DNA of 64,000 bases, from contig OZ024835.1 of NCBI GenBank assembly GCA_964016985.1, forward strand, positions 1,805,501-1,869,500, given 5' to 3'. The DNA is from Anodontia alba. Lineage: Eukaryota; Mollusca; Bivalvia; Lucinida; Lucinidae. The notes under the pieces are model-generated. The model had not been told where the DNA came from. It saw only the letters and a list, made by a program, of their open reading frames with translations, and searched no databases. Below, in pieces: positions 1-12,400 of the stretch. The translations under genes and the position numbers were made by a program. Within the stretch, counting starts at the first letter, position 1. Each line of letters opens with the position of its first letter.

Positions 1-300
1 GATCTGCAGAAACTAGCTACTCTTCACTTATGTTTTCATTCATATGCTAATCCATTTATACCAAACAGTGGATTTCGACAAACAGTGTAGACCCAGCTCG
101 GAGTCACCTATGGCATTTGAAATATCACGGAAAGCCACTGTATTTCAAAACACACCTTTAAATCCTTTTAAATACTAAACGGATTAGTCCAGAATCCACA
201 ATACAGTGGACATATAAAAGGACTTTGGCAACGCATGCAGGGTATCTGGGTCTACATTGTTTTGCCGATGTCCCTTTTATGTGATGCTAGGCATAAAGGG
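1..300. repeat. Dispersed imperfect repeat (AACAGTGTAGACCCAG type)
   Basis: Copies of a motif around AACAGTGTAGACCCAG and its complement (CTGGGTCTACA) occur here and at least ten more times in the window, usually as two inverted half-sites about 60 bp apart. No coding content was seen. This is 3' intron or flanking DNA of ERGIC3. Confidence 0.55.
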
Positions 301-368
301 ATTAAATTTTAAAAAACAAATAAGTTGCCAAAGATGAGTTATTGCCTGGTAAAGGTAAAAAATCTTAC

Positions 369-400
369 CTTGGCTCCTCCAAGAGCTTGTAAATCATGAA
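369..400 (-). CDS. ERGIC3: ERGIC3 coding exon 8 (last within window)
   Basis: A strong polypyrimidine tract (complement of 403-431) and CAG precede this 32-bp exon; the donor GTAAGA begins at 368. With the G of exon 7 it reads VHDLQALGGAK, the HDLQ motif being conserved in ERGIC3. It ends in phase 0. The following exons were not found in 1-368, which is repeat DNA, so they lie beyond the window edge. Confidence 0.88.
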
Positions 401-3400
401 CTGAAAAAAAAAGAAAAGAAAAAAAAAAAAGAAAAACATTATACTTCAATACAGTTTCTTGAATGTGACATGGGACATAATTCATGCAAAATGCAAGACA
501 AAATTACATAACTTGCTCTGCTTATTTCTCTGAGACAGTAAGCCGGTTTAAAAAAAAAACCTTCAATGAAAACAGGTTATTTTTATAAGAAGAAAAATGC
601 TTTGTGATGCAACACGACATGACGTGATTCCTATACAGCCCCAACCCCCAGAAAACCTGCTTCTGAGAGCATAAATAACTAGTTACACTGTTTTCAGAGA
701 AAACAGATATTGCCATACCGTGAATTCTCAGTTTTTCTACTACTGTCGGATGGCGCATCCAACTGAGCCACCGAGGCCGGCCCATTTGTTGCAGAAACAC
801 TACTTTGTTTCTTATTTCCTAACATACTTTCAAGCTGAAGAGTTTAGAATTGCATTTTTCTTGCATTAAAGTTGCAATTTGAGAATAATAATTTACAAAA
901 TAGTCAGGTGTGAATCTTTTCGATTATAATTGATTATTAGCCAACACAATCGATAGTAGAATCAAAAAGGTTTTTCGATTGATTATCGATTATAATTGAT
1001 CATTGTTACAACACTAATTATCTCCCCTTGAGATCAGTTATGATAGAGTTGTCGCCCCTAAATTTTAAATGTACTTACCATGTACATGATGCTGCTGGAA
1101 GCTTTTCCCTGGAGCAAAATGAAAATTACCCGCTACCTGGAAATAAAGAAATAAAAGGTTGTTCAAGTAGAAAATGAAAATTACCCGCTACCTGGAAATA
1201 GAGGGTCGTTCAAATAGAAAATAAAAATTACCCCTACCTGGAAATAAAGGGTTGTTCAAGTAGAAAATGAAAATTACCCGCTGCCTGGAAATAAAGGGCC
1301 GTTCAAGTAGAAAATGAAAATTACCCACTACCTGGAAATAAAGGGTCTTTCAAGACCTGTCAGAATCCATGCATTACAAATAGATACACCTCAAAGGGAA
1401 ATAACATTGGAAATACTTGCCTCCCTTTTCACTGGGTGTGTGGAGGATACTCTTACAGATGTATCTATTGGTTGATAATATTTTAATTACTTTGCCTCAT
1501 AACTGTATACTAATAATTAATATTTACCAACATTTGAGGGTCCATTAATTGTTGTTTTTTTTTGTTTTTTTTTTATCTGAACAAAACTAGACATTAATGT
1601 TGCTGTTTTTCATGCTATTCAGAAATTAAGTCTGCATCAGGCTAATCTGTATATTTAGAAAGTCTAAGGAGTTGGCCAGCCCACTTATATCACAGAGCTC
1701 TAGTTATGGTGATAGATGAAGTTATAGTTTTAGGATAACAGTTTTTAATTTTTGCACCAAAATATTGAAATGACTTTTCTTTAGCTAGCTTTTTTCATTT
1801 GTGTGTGTGTGTGTGTGTGTGCACCTGTGTGCATGTATGAGCATGCATGTGTGTGTGTGTGTTCAGTGCTGTCAAGGATCATTCATTCTACAATCTATTG
1901 ATCCATTGAATACCCGTAAAATACACATTGGTACAAAAAATAAGAAATTAACCCATTTACATCAAGTGGATTCATCTGCCATAACTCTTTTGACAGATCT
2001 ATTTCCAACAGCAGGGTGTCTGGTTGGTTTTTATTATAACTATGTTTTATAGGAATTCCTGTATTTAATGCACACAGTACAGACCCTGATCATATGCCAC
2101 ATTCTGCAGCATCTGATCTGGGTCTGCACAGTTCTCCAGTTTCCCTTTTGGCGGTCTCCTGACTGAAATGTGTTAATCATATTTTATGGAAGTATAACAT
2201 TACCTTATTAACTTCAATGAAACCAAATACCATACAGCCTTCATTTTGCTGAGCTTTCATTTTCTCTCCCCAGCCTTCTCTCTTACATTGTTCGATATTG
2301 TCGGCACCTTTAAATGCCCAGCCTTTCTTCCTGTATGCTTCTCTTACTTCATCACAGGTGTTACAACACCTGAAAGTATAAACATAATGAGCAATCATCG
2401 CTCCAGATAAAGTTTTTTTTTTTTTTTTTTTGCTTCTAAACAACAGAGTTGACTTGGCTAAGAGGTGGTAGTCCGAGTTATGGACATCAGATGTGATTGG
2501 CTAAGAGGTGGCGCCTGAGTTGACTAAGAGTCGGAGTCTGAGTTATGGATATCAGATGAGATTGGCTAAGAGGTGGAGTCTGAGTTGGCTAGGAGGTGGG
2601 AATCAGTGTTATGGATATCAGATTTGATTGGCTAAGAGGTGGTGTCCGAGCTGGCTAAGAGATGGAGTCTGTTATGGATACCAGATATAACTGGCTAAGA
2701 ACTGGAGTCTTGAGTTATGGATATCAGATGTGATTGGCTAAGAGGTAGAGTCTGAGTTGGCTAAGAGGTGGAGTAAGTTATGGATATATGACTGGCTAAG
2801 AGGTGGAGCCTGACTTGGCTAAGAGGTATAGTCTGAGCTACTGATATCAGATGTGATTGGCTAAGCGGTGGAGTCTGTTGGCTAAGAGGTGGAGTCTAAG
2901 ATATGGACATCAGATGGGATTGGCTAAGAGGTGGAGTCTGTTGGCTAAAAGGTGGAGTCTGAGTTATGGATATCAGATGTGATTGGTTAAGAGGTGGAGC
3001 TTGAGTTATGGACAACTGATATAATTGGTTGAAGTGAAGCTTGAGTCATGGAGAACAGGTCTGATTGGTTAAAAGGTAGAGCTTGGTTCAGAAATACTTA
3101 ATGACTATGAAGTTGAGTACGAAGGTAAGAAATATACTGACTTCCTATGGCTGATCTGATCATAAAACTGTCATGAATACAGTCTCTCAACATGATACTT
3201 TGGATAAAGTATAAGTTTGCCACATATCTCCCAGGGTGCACTATGAGGGTCCTGCAAAAAGTTTTGTCACTGGATTCAGATTACTTCAGTGCTACATTTT
3301 ATCAAACGTATTTTTATTACAAACCTTCAAAGTATCCCCCCTTTACTGAAACACATTTTTGTAACCTTTTTACCCAGTCGCGAAAAGCAGATAAATAGTC

Positions 3401-6400
3401 TTTTGGTATCTGTTGGAGACACTGATAAATAGCGCTGCCAAGAGAACTTCTACACTTATACTTATTTCCAGAAAGCATTTTCTTAAGCCTTGGAAATAAA
3501 AAGAAGTCACAGGGACTCAGGTGAATAAGGAGGATGGTTTAAAACTTTCACCTTTTCAAAAGCCAAAAAAGACTTAACAACCTCACACTTATGAGAGGAG
3601 GTGATGTCATGTAAAAGGTGGACTCCTGACCATCCTTTGCTTGGTCGTTTCTTATTGTAACAAGTAAATTGGTCAGTGTATATGGCTGCATTTATTTCAA
3701 TTTGAAATAACTCGGTCAGTTGGAAAGCAATTTGAACAAAATAAACGGGTTTCGTTAGCTATTTAACACACCATTCAAGTGCAGTGAAGCATTTTAAAAT
3801 ATACCTGGGATAAAACCAAGGAAGCCTATTAGTGACAGAACTTTTTGCAGGACCCCCGTAGAAGCGTAGGTGTACTTTAATCTTTATCACTCTCTGGGCT
3901 AATTCAGAGACAACATACTGATTTTTTTCTTATTTTTCCTAGAAAACAGGATCTGACATTTCATGCAACTTGTCTCTATTGAAGATAATTTGCATTAAAT
4001 GAGAAAACTAGTTTTCTGGAAAAAACAAGAAATATATTTCAGTTTGTCATCTGCTGAAAATATTACACAGACTGCTGAGCATTAAACATCTCACTTACTG
4101 TTTATCATCTGTTTCTGCACCATAACAACTCTCACAGCGATTTGGATCCAACTTCTTTTGTACAGACTGAAAAATATACAAATCACATCAATGGAAAATC
4201 CCTTTTAAATGGCTGAAACAAAATCAATGTGTGCCTGTTTGCCTGCCCCTCTTTTGTGTTTGTATTGAGTTTACGGCCCAGTCAACCCAATGGGGTCATG
4301 TCAAGCGTGGTCAGTTTACCTAACCATACGTTTACTGGGCAGGCTTAGTCCTCTAAGCGGTTAACCAGTAATGTGCACATTCTTTTGCAAGAAACTGACA
4401 ACTGCCCTTCATGAATCAGCGGAAGGGAGAGAATGATTATAGAAAATATTTCATGATCAATCTCCACGAAACAATGCTGCCGACCTCGGCGGGGGTCGAA
4501 TCCACAAACTCCTGGTCTCCAGTTCTACGCGCATCCAACTGAGCCATCGAGGCTGGCACCTGCCCCTCTTATTTTGTTTACCATTCTGAGAATAATTTTC
4601 CAAAAACACATGATGTACTGATCATTAAATGGGCAGCGCCGTGCAAAAACATGTCTTTGGGCATATACGGACAGCAAAGGCCTAGATCAACCTGCGCAGA
4701 TGCACAGTCTGATCAGGGCCTCCACTGTCTTCAAACAGAATCATTGGATACTGTAGAATGAATGAATGGAGAGCAAAAAACTGGATGATACTTTTTGAAT
4801 CTGCATATTTTGCGCACCCTTGCTGCAACCCAAAAAATCATCATTCAGAAAGCTTCTTATTATGTAATATGGTGTGTCTCCTAAAATACTGAACATTTTA
4901 TTCCTTACATATTTCGCTTAAGTTTGCTAATTATACAGTTGTTTCTAAATGCTCTGCTTGCTGGGCAAAACTTCAATAGATGACATTTTGAAATATTTTT
5001 CACATTTTTTTTCCCAGAAAAAATAGGTTTTAACAATTCATGCCAAGTGTCTCCTTAGGAAATGTTAAAGCCAATTTTCTAGAAAAAAAAATAAGAATTT
5101 TTTTTTCTTATATGTCTGCTGAATTAGCCCAGGGAATATTTAATATCATGGAATACGGTAAATCTCCTAAAATTTCGAGCACTTTATTTCTTACATTTTT
5201 GCTTAACCCTTAAAGCGCAAATCACAACAATTGTCGTCTGCTTTGTCTTCTGCTTGTGATTTTAAAAGTCATTTCTGCAAACAGTGTGGACCCAGATCAG
5301 ACTGCTCCTTTAGGAGCAGTCTGATCAGGGTCCACACTGTTTGTCTGTTCGCAAAAATAGGTTTGAAAAGTTTGCAAGAATATTCAGCAGTCGACATAAA
5401 CAGATGACATTCTCAGATGCAGTTTTTCTTGGTGCTTTATGAATGAACTGGTCTGCACAGTTTGCATATGTCATTTTATCAGAAACTTTTTCTGCGGCAG
5501 AGCATGAAAAAAGTTTTATACTCTCCAGGCCCTGGCTCATTTGTGATAAAATACATTACAGAAAAAGCATGTTTTTGTGTCAGAACAGTCTTACCTCAAC
5601 CATTTCTTCGGACTTATCTCCAAGTTCTGAAAAGTAAGAAATGTGATACAATAAGTAAATAAATATATCAGAACATAACTAGTGTGTGTATGTATAAATA
5701 TAACAAGAGCTGTATCAGAATTAAGATGCCACGCCCACTTCCAATTTTCAGCCAATCAGATCACTTGATCCAGGTTGCTGATAAAAATTCACATACTTAA
5801 CAACCAGTAGTGCAGATACAGATCACTTGGCTTCAGAAGAAGCCAACTGATCTGGATCTACACTGTTTGTAAAGGGTATATTTGGGTTCAGCAGTGAGGT
5901 TTCACACAATTAAACTGGTTCCCCACCCCAAACCATGTGGTTTATCGGTATATAGCATTACGATCACTTGCAATAAGGCTGCCCACTTAGCTTTTTGTTT
6001 CCTTGTTGTAAGGCTAGCATTGTGGTCATCTTTTCCAAAGGGTGACCACTTTGCTTTCTGTGTTCTTTCTATTTGCATTTCTTTAATCTTTGGAGATGCA
6101 TCATGGGACAAGGATGAGGTTTTGCACAAGTAAAGCTGGTTAACCCCCACCCCAGCCCTACTCAAAATAGTTTTTCTACTAACTGTTTCAAGGCAGTTCC
6201 TCTGTTGCATCTCTTCTTTGTGTGTCAGTGATTCAATACGTGGCTCATGTTCTGTCATTTGTTCCTCATCTCTCCTTCTCTTGATGCCTTGGAAGGGTTG
6301 TGCTTTGTGATTGTGGCATTTCCTGGGTATCTTCACTTATATTTTTGTATTGGAAAAACAAGAAACATGAAAATTCCACAAAGACCAGGCTTTTCCAAAC

Positions 6401-9400
6401 ATAAAATTTCTCACTACATAAGGGGAAAAATGAAACAGTTGTTCTCTAATCTAACATACATTGCTCTAAAGTTGGTATCTAAAATGCCTTATTTGGAACT
6501 ATGGATATAGCAGCTCAACATATTCTATAAAAATCCCACCAAGTACTGTCAAAATGTTCCAAGGCCTATGCAAGTAACTGCCCAAACATAAATAAATCAT
6601 TTACCAAAATTTCACTAAGTAAGGGAGATAACTGTAAAAGTAAGAAAGAGAGTTGCCTGCAAAATAGTGTCTGAACCTATTCTATAATCAGTATAATTCA
6701 TATAACTAAGTACCTTTAAAATATTCCATAGAGTATCCAAGTTACAGCCAGGACTAGAAAAAAATGCCAATCTACACAAACTCTGGATGTCCTCTTGACA
6801 TTCCCAAATCTAACAACCAGAGTTTTCTGTTGGAAACCCTGGTTAAAAATCCCTACCTGACCTACTTATTTTTTATGATGAAATCTTACCCGACTTTTTC
6901 CTGACATGTTACCCTAAAGGCCTAAACACATATGTTTTTCATTTGTTCTAAGATAATTTTTGAGTTCTTATTTAATGACATGTCAACTCTTGCTGGTAAT
7001 TTTGTACCATCTCCTAGAGAAATAGAATCAAACGATAGAAAAGCTAGAAAGAGAGGAGAATGAGAAAAAAAAAGCAAATGACAGTGCAGAAACAGAATGC
7101 TAACATGCTGCAAGTGCAACAGGCCCTTAACACCACCCTACCATCCAGTTAGTGTTGGGAATTGGCCAGAATTTCCGACTGATAGTCTACTTGTAGAAAA
7201 TATATTCAGTTTTACCATTACGAAAACATGCCTATTCAAATATATTGAAAATTTTACCACCAAAAAATGAAAATTTCCAGATGAAAAATTTTGACACTTT
7301 TCATATTTCTGCTCAAAACAAATATTGTGGGTACTCGTTTGGAACTACCTCCATGAGGTGGTTCTAATGAGTACTCACTAACGCACTTCTAATGAGTACC
7401 CACAACATTTGTTTTCATGGAGAAAGGAGGAAAACATAAAAAGCACCTCATCTAAAGCAATACTTATTTCAGGCTACTTTTATCAGATTTCCTCACCTTA
7501 ATTCACCACAAATCTAAAATGACCCAAATAGACAGCTTGGTATTTTATTTTTTACACTTGCCTATTAAAATAACTGTATGTTTCTAAAAATAGAGTTTTC
7601 CGATTAGTTGACTGTGAAAATTATTTCCAATCACCAGTCACAATAGGCAAAAGTGACTGATTATTGATTATAATTGATCAGCCGGAAACATTACATCCAA
7701 CTGGTATAGGACGAGAAAAATATTACCTTCTTTCTCGGGTTCATCTTCTATTTTTTCACCAGATAAGGTAAGTCTTTGTTTAAACAGATCATGATCAACA
7801 TCTATTTGATTTTCACCTGACACATCCATAGCATCTGTGCTCAAAACTGAAACAAAGATCAAAATCTTACATAGCTTTACATCAGGTGGGCTTTTCTGCC
7901 AAAACACATATCAACAGATAAGGTGCTTTTTTCATCCGAAAAATGCTGATATCTTTCGTATTTCTCCACGAAAACATATGTTGTGGGTACTCATTAGAAG
8001 CGCCTCACTGAGGCACTTCTAATGAGTACCCACAACATATGTTTGTGGAGTAATAAGAAAAATATTATGTGGATACCCCCTCTTATCTGTAGCTATGAAA
8101 ACATCTTGACATACAAGAGCCTCTTTATAGATGTAACATCAGAGGAATTGTTAAGGAGGCATATTTGGTGATAATTCTGAGATCATTTTTCTTATTTGTC
8201 CATAAAAAAAAAAAAAAAATGTTGCGGGTACTCATTAGAAGTGCCTCACTGAGGCACTTCTAATGAGTACCCACACCATATGTTTTTATGGAGAGGTGCT
8301 TCTAATGAGTACCCACAACATATGATTTTATGGAGAATTGGAGAAAATTATCCCACAATTATCACCAAATACTCCTCCATAAAAAATCCTCTGAACTTGG
8401 TCCATTATGGTATGATTTTGGATACATCCCATAATGCCTATGGCCCAGTTGTTGGAAAGTAACGATGTCCTTAGTTAACGTATCGTTAAAATTTACATCG
8501 AGTGATACGCATATATGCTGAAATTTTTTGCAGAAAAAATGTCACATATTGAATCCACAAAAACAGTTAACGACATGACCCTTAATGAGCTTGTTAAGCT
8601 AACGATGCTTTGAACAACTGGACCATTGTTTTTAAGATGTACCCTAAATTATTTTATCCAATCCAAAATGTATACATTGTAGCTTACACAGAAAAAAACA
8701 ACAACAACAACAAAAAAAAACAAACAAAAAAACAATTTATGGTTCAGCTGATTCAAGACTTGGAAGTTGTAAGTTTCTGCCAAAAGAATGTGCACAAGTA
8801 CTGGTTACAGGTAACTGCCCAGTAAAAGTGTGATTAGGTAAACAGACTGGCTCGACATGACCCAAATGGGTTAAATGGGCCATAAAACCTCAACTCAATC
8901 AATCTAAACAATACCACAAGTTTTCATGACTCATAAAAATGCTAAAAACTTAATAATAAGGAAAACATTTATCCAGCTCTCTCTCATATCTATAGCTATG
9001 TCTATATAACTTGCCTACGACGTTTTGTGTTGCTAACCTCAGTTACCTGGGCAATGAAGGCACAGAAAAGCATGTGCATTCCATCTGATCTAGATATTCA
9101 CTGTCTCACACAGAATCAATGAGTGCTGTGTAGAATATATAAAAAGAGGGGCTCTTGATCAGACTGTGCAGAGACCTGTGCTGCTCTGGGCCTTCCGTGT
9201 TAGAATACTGTATAAGAGTTCTTTTCTTGCAGCATGTGTGTGTGCTTTGAAGTGTCTTTGAGATAATATGTCAGTGTAAGAAAGCACTATCACTTGCAAT
9301 ACCAAGTATTATGACATTCCCTGCTCACGTTAATTGGTTCTAAGCGTGTACATGTGATAATGCATAAATCATAATAATTAAGACATATTCCTGTACTTTT

Positions 9401-12400
9401 TTTGTTTTGTTGTTGTTGTTTAATTGAGGATTAATCCTGGTCATGCTGAACCCTGATATGCCCTGCTTTTGCAAACAGTGTAGATCCAGACCATTTGGCT
9501 TCTGAAGAAGCCAACTGATCTGGCCCTGCACTGTTTGCCATTTAGTATGTGATTTTGTATCAACAACCTAGATCTGATTGGCTGGCAATTAGAAGTGGAG
9601 GTGGCATTTTAATTTATTCAGCATGACAAGGGTTAACATAAATAGTTGTATGGAATATGTTTCCTTTAGGCCTAAAATAAAAAAGTGTGTGTTTCAGGTT
9701 ACCCGGCCATGCCTAAGTTTTCACCACCGACCCAAAAGTTTTTTAAGGATTTTGTAGGGATTTCCATGTTTGGCCATATTGTTTTCCTATTAACACCATA
9801 TAAAAACTTTTAACAAAATAAAAATATTTTCCGACCTACTGTCTATTTTAAAATTCCATGTAACCTGAAACACACATTTTTTTTTTTGTTTTGGCCTTAG
9901 TTTTCTAAATGATACATTACCTGGTTGCATTTTGTAAGATTGGAAATTTTTTATATTTTACAGTGGTGAGACTGAAGAAGTTTTCATGACCATGTACATG
10001 TACCTGTTGGTGATCCATTGTCACTTTATGACTTAAGCTTCCTGTTTTATCTTAAGTCTCAGTGACATTACCCACATTTTATAATGTAAAGAACATTCTT
10101 AAAATACTTTTTTAAACATTTTTAGTGATTTTCCTTGCACATGAAAATGGCATTTTTGTCCCTGTTTTTGGAAATCTGTCCCCATGAAATGTTAAGATCA
10201 ATGTCAATTGTGTCTGTATGGGGCAGGGGTCATCCTTGAGGGTGATTTGGGAGACAAAGTCTTTCTTGGCTGGCTGACCTTCCTATCTTGAGCTGAGGGA
10301 AAGGTGAAAATGTATAGAATGTATAGGGAAATCCAAAATTTGGACCAAAACTTCTCCCTGAAATCCTGAAATTGTCGCAAAACTTCTCCCTCCAGGATGA
10401 CCCCTGATGGGGGCAAATGTCCCCAAAATTTCACTTTAAATGGGGTCAAAGGGGCAAGGGGAGGGGCTGTTCTATAAGGAGCAAATTCATTCCTCATAGA
10501 GAAGACACAATTTTAGCAGTGTTGTTTCCCCTTTAAGCATATCAGTTCCCTAAAAATCAAACTGACCACCTTAAACCAAACTTACATGCACAAGGTAGAT
10601 GCATAAAGGTTACGTTGATATTAATTCTCAGTTTCATCTGCCCTCTGGATGTATCTACATATAACTCAGGCTGTATTTCCTTTGTTAGATAATAGTTGAA
10701 CTCAGACAGAAACAGAATAAACATCAGTAGTCCTGAGACGATTGTCACTGAAAAAAAAAAAAAAAATCATAAGATGAATGCAAGAAAGTTAAAAGGTATT
10801 CTTCTTAGAGTAAAATTTATAGCTCCAGAAAGAAAGATGTTTTTCTCCATGAAAACATACACAGTTCCAAATAAGGCACCTTTCTCAGTTAAAAAGTCTT
10901 CTTCTTTTTCTCATTTCTCTATGAATAAATACATGTACACCACAACCTCTTTAAAACACTATTGTTGAAGTCCATAGCATAAACCATGTTAGTTAGACAA
11001 CCGTTTTATAGCTAAACAAAAATGTATAGATTATATTGAAAAATGACCATTTAAGGTCATTTTTCAATATAATCTATATATTTTTGGGATCCATCTTTGA
11101 ACCATGTTATATCCAAAACCATGTTATAACAAACCATGGAGGCTGTAGTGTATGTTGGGAAAACCCATTAGAAAGACCTGGCTGGGGCATTTCTAAAGAG
11201 TACCAACAACACATTTTTTTCAAAAAGAAATAAGAAAAAATTATCTGGATGGTTCCCTTATCTGGAGGACACATATATTGTTTTAAGGGAAACTCATTTG
11301 AAGCACATCATCAAGGCCCTTCATCAATGTTGTTAATGATTAACAACAACATGTGTTTTCAAGGAGAAATAATAAAACTACATGTATTTATCAAATTATT
11401 AGGATACCCCTCTTTGACTGATATCAAGAATTATTTATGTTATTATAAAGATTAGTTATTACATAGTGATATGCGACAGTATTGGCCTGATAGCTCAGTC
11501 AGCAGAGCATCAGAAAAGTAAGGTGTAAAAAAACATAGCTGTGCTTCTGCTAACCTGACCGACACTGTTTCAAACACCTGAATCTTGTTATCTTTTATCA
11601 GTAAATATGCAAAAATAAAAAAATAAAGCATATTACAGACCCGACCCTGTTATTTTCTGGAGAAAAAAAGTTTCTCCTACCTCATATCATAATCAGATTT
11701 TTGATTAACTTGCAGGGACAGGGGCAACATCCACATCAGTGGGCCCCCTTCCAGATAGCTGGCTTGCTGCACCAATGGCAGATCTCACACCAGATCTCCA
11801 GGTATGTCTACCATGAGGGTTGATAGCCGAGAGCTTCCACTCAGCAATCCCTCTCTGTCAGCTGCTTCCATGTCATCTTGGGCCTCCCAGGCCCACGCTT
11901 TCCCTCAACCTGTTTGTGAAAGGCTGTCTTTACTGCACCATTGGAGCGTTCCACATGTCCATACCAGAGGAGCCTTCTCTCCTTCAGAATGCGGTCCAGG
12001 TCCTCAATGCCAAGCCGAACAGGACCTGGTGGTGACAATGTCTTGCGGCCTGATGCTGCAGATCTGTCTGATCACTGCCCTGTCATTTCGCCGCAGACAC
12101 TGAAGGTTTGGCTTTGTCAATGGTCAAGTCTCACTGGCGTGGAGCATTGCGCTCTGAACACAAGAGCTGTACACACGGCCAAGTGTCTTGAAAGAGAGGT
12201 GGCCTGAGGATAGAACTGATAGCAGATCCTTGAACTTCTTCCAGGTGGTTTTCACACATGTTGTGGTTGAAAGTTCACAGCCACCTGCTGCTGAGAGCAT
12301 GTCTCCTACATGTGGGTAGCAAAAGAAAGCTACCACCTCCAGCTTGTCAGGTCCAACCTGGACTTCCTTCTGTGGTCTGCCATCCAAAGGGCATGCAGTT

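Noticed and set aside
5902..6336. 144-codon minus-strand frame
   Set aside because: Lies in a dispersed repeat; other copies of the repeat do not keep the frame.
10204..10497. 97-codon Pro/Ser-rich frame in ERGIC3 intron 2
   Set aside because: No motif, no splice support and lies inside an intron.
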